5,558 bases of DNA from an uncultured Collinsella sp. (GTDB lineage Bacteria > Actinomycetota > Coriobacteriia > Coriobacteriales > Coriobacteriaceae), in contig CALJNY010000038.1 in NCBI GenBank assembly GCA_937981515.1, positions 1 through 5,558 on the forward strand, in the 5' to 3' direction. Positions 1 to 4,865 of this stretch are shown in pieces; positions within the stretch are counted from its first letter, which is position 1, and each line of letters starts with the position of its first letter. The notes below the pieces were generated by a model, which saw nothing but the letters and a program-made list of their open reading frames with translations, ran no database searches and was not told the origin of the DNA. The translations under genes and the position numbers were made by a program.

Positions 1-743
1 ACGGTACTTTTGCCAATCCCCGTATACCGCTCAATCTGACGCACCGTAAAACCAGCATCGTGCAATCCAAGAATAACGGCATTGCGTTGCGCCGACGGTG
101 CGGCTTTAACCACGTGGAGCGGAACCCCGAGCCCCTTCGCCAACTTTTCGGCAAAGGCGTGGCGTTCCCACTCCGTCTCTTTCATATCGCACAGCGCTGG
201 CTCGCAGCCGTCGGGCGTCGAAAGCGAATGGGCAATAAAGCCCTCGGCAGAACCAAAAAGCTCAAGCACGCAAGAAGGGTCGGAAAATCCCCTCGTCATA
301 TCGTTGTCATAGGCCCATAGATACTCGTCAAAGCTGCTCCACGGATAGCGCTCGATCAGAGCAATACCCGCCTCCTGCGGATCGGCGTGTACGGAGCGAA
401 TAGCCTCCATCACCTGCCAGTCGGTATCGAGCGAGCGGCGCTCAAAACGCTCACGAAACAGGCAGCCCGCGCGCCCAGTGCGCTTATTGAACCGACGGGC
501 ATACGTCAACAGCAGCCGCTGCATGGCCGCGCTCATTTCGTCCTCGTAGTCCAAAAGCACCAGATCCACGTGGCCGCCCATAAGGCACCACGCCACGATT
601 GTCACCCCAGCCTCCCGGCAGCAGTCGCGCATCAGTTCCAGAAACTCCCAGCGGTCGTCATCGGTCTCAAAGATCAGTTGCTTGCCTGTACCGCGGGCAC
701 AGACATGATAAAAGCCGGTAACCGTTCTCCAAACGCGCTGCAT
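1..743 (-). CDS. REP-associated tyrosine transposase (Y1_Tnp/RAYT family), 3' end off the left edge
   Basis: The minus-strand frame is open for 247 codons from ATG at 743-741 and continues past the left edge. AAGGGAG (754-748) lies 4 nt before the ATG. The N-terminal ~145 residues follow the Y1 transposase pattern: YHVCARG at 12-18, FETDDDRWEFL at 25-35, CLMGGHVDLVL at 53-63, the candidate nucleophile Tyr81 in TYARRFN, GCLFRERF at 93-100, a helix containing VHADPQEAG at 118-126, then YPWSSFDEYL at 133-142. Family members nick single-stranded DNA at REP-type hairpins through a 5'-phosphotyrosine, using a His-hydrophobic-His metal site. Here that site is H58-V59-D60, so the second histidine is aspartate, which may weaken or alter catalysis. 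Residues ~219-247 (LGLHDAGFTVRQIERYTGIGKST) resemble a helix-turn-helix, a common C-terminal addition in such proteins. No frameshift or internal stop is visible. The family call is firm; activity is uncertain. Confidence 0.88.
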   Translation of the reverse strand, partial: MQRVWRTVTGFYHVCARGTGKQLIFETDDDRWEFLELMRDCCREAGVTIVAWCLMGGHVDLVLLDYEDEMSAAMQRLLLTYARRFNKRTGRAGCLFRERFERRSLDTDWQVMEAIRSVHADPQEAGIALIERYPWSSFDEYLWAYDNDMTRGFSDPSCVLELFGSAEGFIAHSLSTPDGCEPALCDMKETEWERHAFAEKLAKGLGVPLHVVKAAPSAQRNAVILGLHDAGFTVRQIERYTGIGKST

Positions 744-919
744 GACGCTCCCTTCGCCGGGATCAGCTTGCCATCCAATACAGCACGATTGAAGCGTGCC
801 ATCAAAACATTCACGCAAAACAATACACTCGCGCGGCCAAAGGCAGTAAACAGGCGGCGAACGGCACCGTTGCAACAGGTCAACCCCCGCAACGCATACA
901 AGAGCTGAGCAAAAGCTTG

Positions 920-935
920 CCAAAGACTGTCCCCC
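920..935 (-). repeat. Candidate REP-like motif upstream of the transposase
   Basis: Read on the transposase strand this is GGGGGACAGTCTTTGG, lying about 180 nt upstream of the transposase start. GGGGACNGTC-type sequences are often found beside genes of this transposase class, as parts of the repeats they are thought to recognise. Only one copy lies in the window, so repetitiveness is inferred from context and cannot be shown here. Confidence 0.35.
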
Positions 936-975
936 TCAACGGAAGTTCCCGGCCACAAAACGCAAAGTTAAATCG

Positions 976-987
976 TTTCAATTGAAA
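976..987. promoter_or_regulatory. Perfect 12-bp palindrome TTTCAATTGAAA
   Basis: The twelve bases are exactly self-complementary and AT-rich, in a GC-rich region. They lie 160 nt upstream of the NifU-like start and about 230 nt upstream of the transposase start. The right half contains TTGAAA (982-987), which resembles a -35 hexamer, but no good -10 follows at 16-18 nt. An operator is possible; no regulator is identified. Confidence 0.3.
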
Positions 988-1047
988 GTTCCGCGCTTCT
1001 CGCTACGAAAACTGAGCCGTTCGCCGAATATTCCGTGCATTTCGCGG

Positions 1048-1053
1048 TATTAT
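1048..1053 (+). promoter_or_regulatory. Possible -10 hexamer (TATTAT) for the NifU-like/GGGtGRT operon
   Basis: TATTAT matches the consensus TATAAT at five of six bases and lies about 95 nt upstream of the first start codon, leaving a leader of roughly 85 nt. No good -35 element is seen at 16-18 nt spacing, so the assignment is weak. The leader would include the small hairpin at 1072-1084. Confidence 0.3.
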
Positions 1054-1137
1054 AGGGGCTGCATGTCATGTCCCTTTCGAAGGGTCGCCCGGCAATCGCC
1101 AGCCACGACCCCCAGACGGGACGCCAACACGATAGAG

Positions 1138-1142
1138 AGGAG
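1138..1142 (+). promoter_or_regulatory. Ribosome binding site AGGAG that sets the start at 1147
   Basis: A perfect AGGAG within a purine-rich run (1135-1145) lies 4 nt before the ATG at 1147. The frame is open upstream to about 982, but that extension has no such site and encodes arginine-rich sequence unlike the protein that follows. A second in-frame ATG at 1174 also has a GGAG upstream (1167-1170) and remains a possible alternative start. Confidence 0.7.
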
Positions 1143-1146
1143 AGGC

Positions 1147-1881
1147 ATGCAGTACTCACAGGAAGTGGAGAACATGTGCCCCGTTGCCAAGGGTGCATAC
1201 CACGGCCCCGCACCCATCCCCGAGGAGGGCAAGTGGGTCCAGGCTAAGGAGATTTCCGACATCTCCGGTCTTACGCACGGTGTGGGTTGGTGCGCACCTC
1301 AGCAGGGCGCCTGCAAGCTCACGCTGAACGTCAAGGACGGCATCATCGAGGAGGCCCTCGTTGAGACCATCGGCTGCTCGGGCATGACCCACTCTGCCGC
1401 CATGGCTTCCGAGATCCTTCCCGGTAAGACCATCCTCGAGGCCCTCAACACCGACCTCGTTTGCGACGCCATTAACGTTGCTATGCGCGAGATCTTCCTA
1501 CAGATCGTTTACGGCCGCAGCCAGACCGCGTTCTCCGAGGGCGGCCTGCCCGTGGGCGCCTCCCTCGACGACCTCGGCAAGGGCCTTCGCTCTCAGGTCG
1601 GCACTATGTTCGGCACCAAGGCCAAGGGCGCTCGTTACCTCGAGCTCGCCCAGGGCTACGTCACCCGCATGGCCCTCAACGACAAGAACGAGATCATCGC
1701 GTTCGAGTTCCTGAACCTCGGCAAGTTCACCGACGCCGTCAAGGCCGGCAAGACCCCCGAGGAGGCCATCGCTGGCGCTATGGGCCACTATGGTCAGTGG
1801 GAGAACGCTGCCAAGTACATCGACCCGCGCACCGACGAGGAGACTCACTCCGTCGCCAGCGTGTTCCCGGTTCACGAGTAG
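1147..1881 (+). CDS. NifU/IscU-like iron-sulfur cluster scaffold-type protein
   Basis: A 244-residue cytoplasmic protein. Residues ~45-115 resemble the NifU N-terminal/IscU fold: GACKLTLNVKDGIIEEALVETIGC (54-77), then ASEILPGKTILEAL (87-100). This parallels the IscU core with its beta strands, the conserved GC turn and the GKS/T-x-x-EA segment. Cysteines lie at 11, 49, 56, 77 and 106. C77 aligns with the second IscU cluster cysteine; C49 or C56 and C106 could supply the others, but spacing differs from IscU, so ligand assignment is inferred. The protein is about twice the length of the IscU core. Residues ~172-211 (YVTRMALNDKNEIIAFEF...GKTPEEAI) look like a second, cysteine-free copy of the same unit. 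It is 18 nt upstream of the GGGtGRT gene, almost certainly co-transcribed. C/G-ending codons dominate, suggesting high expression. Family membership is likely; bona fide scaffold activity is unproven. Confidence 0.82.
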   Translation: MQYSQEVENMCPVAKGAYHGPAPIPEEGKWVQAKEISDISGLTHGVGWCAPQQGACKLTLNVKDGIIEEALVETIGCSGMTHSAAMASEILPGKTILEALNTDLVCDAINVAMREIFLQIVYGRSQTAFSEGGLPVGASLDDLGKGLRSQVGTMFGTKAKGARYLELAQGYVTRMALNDKNEIIAFEFLNLGKFTDAVKAGKTPEEAIAGAMGHYGQWENAAKYIDPRTDEETHSVASVFPVHE

Positions 1882-1899
1882 AAAGGGAGGGAAATAACT

Positions 1900-2904
1900 A
1901 TGACTGTTACGTTCGAAGGTTACGAGCGCCGCGCTGACAAGATCAACAAGTGCCTCGCCGACAACGGCATCGCCTCCCTCGAGGAAGCTCTGCAGATCTG
2001 CACCGACAAGGGCTTCAACCCGCGTGAGATCGTCAACAATACCCAGTCCATCGCCTTCCAGAACGCCGAGTGGGCCTACACCCTCGGCTGCGCTCTCGCT
2101 GTCAAGCGTGGCGCCAAGTCCGCTTCTGAGGCTGCTGCCATCATCGGCGAGGGTATCCAGGCCTTCACCGTTCCCGGCTCCGTCGCTGAGGACCGCAAGG
2201 TCGGTCTGGGCCACGGCAACCTGGGCGCTATGCTGCTCTCCGACGACACCGAGTGCTTCGCCTTCCTGGCCGGCCACGAGTCCTTCGCTGCCGCTGAGGG
2301 TGCTATCGGCCTGGCTCTGAACGCCAACAAGGCTCGTAAGAAGCCGCTGCGCGTCATCCTCAACGGTCTGGGCAAGGACGCTGCTCAGATCATCGCCCGC
2401 ATCAACGGCTTCACCTACGTGAAGACCCAGTTCGACTACTTCACGGGCGAGCTCAAGGTCGTCGAGACCATCCCCTACTCCGATGGTCCCCGCGCCGCCG
2501 TCAACTGCTACGGCGCCGACGACGTCCGCGAGGGCGTTGCCATCATGTGGCACGAGAACGTCGACATCTCGATCACCGGCAACTCCACCAACCCGACGCG
2601 CTTCCAGCACCCCGTCGCTGGCACCTACAAGAAGGAGCGCCTCGAGGCTGGCAAGAAGTACTTCTCCGTCGCTTCTGGTGGCGGCACTGGTCGTACCCTG
2701 CACCCGGACAACATGGGCGCCGGCCCTGCCTCTTACGGCATGACCGACACCATGGGCCGTATGCACTCCGACGCCCAGTTCGCCGGTTCTTCCTCCGTGC
2801 CTGCGCACGTCGACATGATGGGTCTCATCGGCATGGGCAACAACCCCATGGTCGGTGCCACCGTCGCCTGCGCTGTCGCCGTCGAGGAGGCCCTCAAGGC
2901 CTAA
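1900..2904 (+). CDS. GGGtGRT-family protein of unknown function
   Basis: A 334-residue protein whose signature SGGGTGRTLHPDNMGAG (259-275) identifies the GGGtGRT family, named for that motif and of unknown biochemical role. AAAGGGAGGG (1882-1891) lies 8 nt before the ATG, and the 18-nt gap from the preceding stop implies translation from one mRNA with the NifU-like gene. Other likely conserved blocks are GLGHGNLGAMLLSDDTECFAFLAGHESFAAAEGA (102-135), NGLGKDAAQIIARINGF (155-171), WHENVDISITGNSTNPTRFQHPVAGTYKKERL (217-248) and a GMTDTMGRMHSDAQFAGSSSVPAHVDMMGLIGMGNNPMVGA stretch (280-320). Histidines at 105, 126, 218, 237, 268, 289 and 303 and cysteines at 18, 34, 64, 119, 203 and 324 are candidates for metal or substrate binding. 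No signal peptide or membrane segment is seen. Glycine-rich loops suggest nucleotide or cofactor binding, which is inference. The family call is strong. Confidence 0.9.
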   Translation: MTVTFEGYERRADKINKCLADNGIASLEEALQICTDKGFNPREIVNNTQSIAFQNAEWAYTLGCALAVKRGAKSASEAAAIIGEGIQAFTVPGSVAEDRKVGLGHGNLGAMLLSDDTECFAFLAGHESFAAAEGAIGLALNANKARKKPLRVILNGLGKDAAQIIARINGFTYVKTQFDYFTGELKVVETIPYSDGPRAAVNCYGADDVREGVAIMWHENVDISITGNSTNPTRFQHPVAGTYKKERLEAGKKYFSVASGGGTGRTLHPDNMGAGPASYGMTDTMGRMHSDAQFAGSSSVPAHVDMMGLIGMGNNPMVGATVACAVAVEEALKA

Positions 2905-2938
2905 TCGCGTCCGCGCGATGCTCATATAGTTAAGCTTT

Positions 2939-2973
2939 AGAGCCGCTTCCCGCCCGGGTAGCGGCTCTTTTTT
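2939..2973 (+). terminator. Intrinsic terminator of the NifU-like/GGGtGRT operon
   Basis: AGAGCCGCT (2939-2947) pairs perfectly with AGCGGCTCT (2960-2968), giving a 9-bp GC-rich stem. The 12-nt loop can pair further through CCCG and CGGG. A run of six T follows (2968-2973). It begins 34 nt after the GGGtGRT stop codon and separates that operon from the flavoprotein gene. Confidence 0.93.
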
Positions 2974-2984
2974 GTCCCTCGCTC

Positions 2985-3051
2985 AGTTGCGGTGAAATAG
3001 GTCCTAAACAGCCACCCCATCCTTCCAAACAGGAACTATTCCACCGCAACT
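2985..3051. repeat. Long imperfect inverted repeat (21-nt arms, 25-nt loop)
   Basis: The left arm (2985-3005, beginning AGTTGCGGTG) and right arm (3031-3051, ending CACCGCAACT) are complementary at 19 of 21 positions. The loop 3006-3030 is pyrimidine/A-rich. No T-run follows on the plus strand. It lies just after the operon terminator and before the flavoprotein gene. It is not needed for termination there, so it may be a REP/MITE-type palindromic element or a regulatory hairpin. The pairing is certain; the nature is not. Confidence 0.75.
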
Positions 3052-3177
3052 TCTTAGCGGGCGTTAAGGTATCGGTGACGCCCACCTTCCAATTTGGCCC
3101 TTTACCGATTTATCCAATCTTTGCGTTACCTTTGCCGATTACTCGTGCGACAATGCGCCGGACGAGAAAGGAATCCG
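3052..3177 (+). promoter_or_regulatory. Upstream region of the flavoprotein gene with repeated ATCGGT/RCCGAT hexamers
   Basis: An inverted pair GGGCGT (3059-3064) and ACGCCC (3078-3083) flanks ATCGGT (3071-3076). ACCGAT (3104-3109) and GCCGAT (3134-3139) follow at roughly 30-nt steps, within TTTACCGATT and TTTGCCGATT. No strong -35/-10 pair is seen. The promoter probably lies here because the preceding operon is terminated at 2973. Binding by a regulator is only a possibility. Confidence 0.3.
3168..3172 (+). promoter_or_regulatory. Ribosome binding site AAGGA that sets the start at 3178
   Basis: AAGGA, within AGAAAGGA (3165-3172), lies 5 nt before the ATG at 3178. The frame is open upstream to a TTG at 3094, but that start would add 28 residues ahead of the FAD-binding strand, which in this superfamily begins within a few residues of the N-terminus. 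The ATG at 3178 is therefore preferred. Confidence 0.75.
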
Positions 3178-4704
3178 ATGGAATCGACTGATGTACTGGT
3201 AATTGGATCTGGCATTGCGGGCCTTTGCGCCGCCATAGAAGCAGCAAGCGCGGGCGCAACCGTTGCCATCGCAAGCGCCGGCAAGACCATGAGCGGATCG
3301 AGCTTTTTCCCGGGCACCTGGGGCCTCGGCCTGATTGGTCCCGTCAACGAAGACGACGAGCAGGACCTCATCGACACCATCCAGACCGTCGGCGGCGGCG
3401 TTGCCGACCCCGAACTCGTCCAGACGTTTGTCCACGGTATTCCTCAGGCCATCCAATGGCTCGAGCAGGATCTAGGTGTTGAGCTCCAGCGTCCGCAAAG
3501 TGCCGAAAGCGCCCAGCAGAAGCAGTTTATCCCCTGCTTTGACCATAAGACGCGTATGTGGCGCGGCCTCACCCGCAAGCCGCTTGAGGACGCTCTGTCG
3601 GCCCAGGTCGAGTCGCTCGGCATTCGCCTACTTCCCCGCCACGAGCTTATCGATCTTCTTGAGGATGCGAACGGCAGGATCATCGGCACCGTGCTCTTTG
3701 ACCACGCAAGCGGACGCCTCGAACCCATTGCGGCCAATGCCACCATCATTGCCGCTGGCGGCACCGGTGGCCTGTTCGAACGCAGCCTCACTTCGGCAGA
3801 CGTGCTCAGCTCCTCGCAGGCCATCGCACTGGCACACGGCACAACGCTCACTAATATAGAGTTCATGCAGATGATGCCGGGCTTCATCGAGCCCAAGCGC
3901 AACCTTGTCTTTAACGAGAAGACCTGGCGCTACGTGCATGTAGATCAGCCGGTCGATATCGCCGACGACAAGCTAGACGATCTGCTTGAGCAACGCTCCG
4001 GATATGGCCCCTTCACGTCACGCTTGGCTTCCCGCGCCATCGATCTTGCCATCGATCAAGCAGGCGCCGAAGGCCTCGCGCTCCACTACGACTTCCCCCG
4101 CAAGGACGTCCCCGAGTTTGTGCAGACCTTTGCCACCTGGCTACAAGACGAGCACGGCATCGCGCCGACCGCCGAGATGCGCGTGGCGATGTATGCCCAC
4201 GCTGCTAATGGCGGTATCAAAATCGACAAGACAGCCTTCACGGGCGTCGAAGGCCTCTATGCCTGCGGCGAGGCGACAGGCGGCATGCACGGCGCCGATC
4301 GCATCGGAGGCCTGTCGAGCGCCAACGGCATCGTATTTTGGCGTATCGCGGGCGCATCGGCAGCCCAGGCAGCACAGAATACACCTGAGGAGGCCCCGAA
4401 GGCGGATATCGCCCTCCCCCAGTACGGCATTGCCACAACAGACGCCGAACGCCTGACGCACGGCCTCAAACACACGATGAGCACCTATTGCATGATCAAC
4501 CGCACCGAGACGGGCCTATCCGCAGCGTTGCAGGAACTTGAAGGCCTGAGGGCAGAGACTGCAGCCTTGAGTATGGAAAACGCCCAGGACAGCGAAATCG
4601 CAGCCCTCGCCCGCCTGCAATCGCAGATTCAACTAGCACAGGAAATGGTCAAAGCCATGCGCAAGCGAACCGAAAGCCTGGGTTCGCACTATCGAGCGAA
4701 CTAA
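3178..4704 (+). CDS. FAD-binding oxidoreductase, succinate dehydrogenase/fumarate reductase/L-aspartate oxidase superfamily
   Basis: A 508-residue soluble flavoprotein. The Rossmann-type FAD motif DVLVIGSGIAGLCAAIEAA is at 5-23, SGSSFFPGTWGLGL at 39-52, the second FAD motif AAGGTGGLF at 192-200, NIEFMQMMP at 226-234, HAANGGIKID at 341-350, and GLYACGEATGGMHGADRIGG at 359-378. The end (TESLGSHYR, 498-506) is a variant of the family ending RESRGxHY. Aligned by eye with L-aspartate oxidase, H341 and R375 match catalytic-site residues, but M233 replaces the FHP histidine and the LRGEG arginine motif is missing near 247-252. The substrate may therefore not be aspartate or a simple C4 dicarboxylate. 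Residues ~445-500 are a helical capping region. No signal peptide, haem motif or Fe-S partner gene is present, so the electron partner is unknown. Superfamily certain, reaction unassigned. Confidence 0.9.
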   Translation: MESTDVLVIGSGIAGLCAAIEAASAGATVAIASAGKTMSGSSFFPGTWGLGLIGPVNEDDEQDLIDTIQTVGGGVADPELVQTFVHGIPQAIQWLEQDLGVELQRPQSAESAQQKQFIPCFDHKTRMWRGLTRKPLEDALSAQVESLGIRLLPRHELIDLLEDANGRIIGTVLFDHASGRLEPIAANATIIAAGGTGGLFERSLTSADVLSSSQAIALAHGTTLTNIEFMQMMPGFIEPKRNLVFNEKTWRYVHVDQPVDIADDKLDDLLEQRSGYGPFTSRLASRAIDLAIDQAGAEGLALHYDFPRKDVPEFVQTFATWLQDEHGIAPTAEMRVAMYAHAANGGIKIDKTAFTGVEGLYACGEATGGMHGADRIGGLSSANGIVFWRIAGASAAQAAQNTPEEAPKADIALPQYGIATTDAERLTHGLKHTMSTYCMINRTETGLSAALQELEGLRAETAALSMENAQDSEIAALARLQSQIQLAQEMVKAMRKRTESLGSHYRAN

Positions 4705-4748
4705 GCTGAGCACCCCTCTAGAGCAGAACACAACTAATCGATATCTAA

Positions 4749-4780
4749 GGACCCCGTGAGCTCAAAGCGACACGGGGCCC
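4749..4780 (+). terminator. Possible terminator hairpin after the flavoprotein gene
   Basis: CCCCGTG (4752-4758) pairs with CACGGGG (4771-4777), with a 12-nt loop. The stem extends by GG/CC past one A/C mismatch. It begins 45 nt after the stop codon. No T-run follows (ATTCGTG), so it is a weak or Rho-aided terminator at best, or a structural hairpin. Confidence 0.4.
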
Positions 4781-4822
4781 ATTCGTGTCCGCACGGCAGC
4801 GTATCCTTATTCTTAATACAGA

Positions 4823-4843
4823 GTCGACATAGTCCACGTAGAC
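4823..4843. promoter_or_regulatory. Imperfect dyad upstream of the DinD-like gene
   Basis: The 21-nt stretch from GTCGAC to GTAGAC is symmetric at 7 of its 10 base pairs around position 4833 and lies 22 nt before the start codon. Its position suits an operator overlapping the transcription start. It does not match the Gram-positive LexA consensus. Confidence 0.2.
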
Positions 4844-4865
4844 AAATGAACAGAAAGGAAGAGAT

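Larger units (their letters stand above)
744..1146. other. 403-nt divergent intergenic region
   Basis: This region separates the minus-strand transposase from the plus-strand NifU-like operon and so should carry both promoters. I see no convincing gene in it. It holds the transposase ribosome binding site (748-754), a small potential stem CGTTGC/GCAACG (868-873 with 889-894), a GGGGGACAGTC-type motif (920-935), a perfect palindrome (976-987), a possible -10 hexamer (1048-1053) and a short hairpin CCCTT-TCG-AAGGG (1072-1084). Frames that stay open here lack plausible starts or protein-like composition. Confidence 0.7.
4705..4865. other. Intergenic region between the flavoprotein gene and the DinD-like gene
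   Basis: 161 nt with no gene seen. It holds a hairpin at 4749-4780, an imperfect dyad at 4823-4843 and the DinD-like ribosome binding site AAAGGA (4854-4859, 6 nt before the ATG). AT-rich sequence around 4808-4819 (TATTCTTAATAC) could contain a -10 element, but no good -35 is seen. I found no GAAC-N4-GTTC type LexA site. Confidence 0.6.

Noticed and set aside
387..908. 173-codon plus-strand open frame opposite the transposase
   Set aside because: Its first two-thirds are antisense to the Y1 transposase, which has a clear family pattern. The translated sequence resembles no protein I recognise.
674..958. 94-codon minus-strand open frame overlapping the transposase start
   Set aside because: It is out of frame with the well-supported transposase and shows no domain. 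Its C-terminal part is a shadow of the transposase coding sequence and the rest lies in the likely promoter region.
982..1146. Upstream in-frame extension of the NifU-like protein (55 residues)
   Set aside because: The extension is Arg/Ser/Pro-rich with no ribosome binding site, whereas the ATG at 1147 has a perfect AGGAG just before it.
1072..1146. Riboswitch or attenuator in the operon leader
   Set aside because: Only a 5-bp hairpin (CCCTT-TCG-AAGGG) is visible. There is no terminator T-run, leader peptide or recognisable riboswitch core.
1498..2925. Very long open frame (475 codons) on the minus strand, antisense to the NifU-like and GGGtGRT genes
   Set aside because: It spans two well-supported plus-strand genes. 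Its composition (Gly, Val, Asp, Leu and Ala repeats) is what strongly C/G-biased codons give when read in reverse, and it has no recognisable domain.
4705..4865. LexA/SOS box for the DinD-like gene
   Set aside because: GAAC occurs (for example in AGAACACAAC and TGAACAG) but none has a matching GTTC four bases away, so no canonical Gram-positive box is present.
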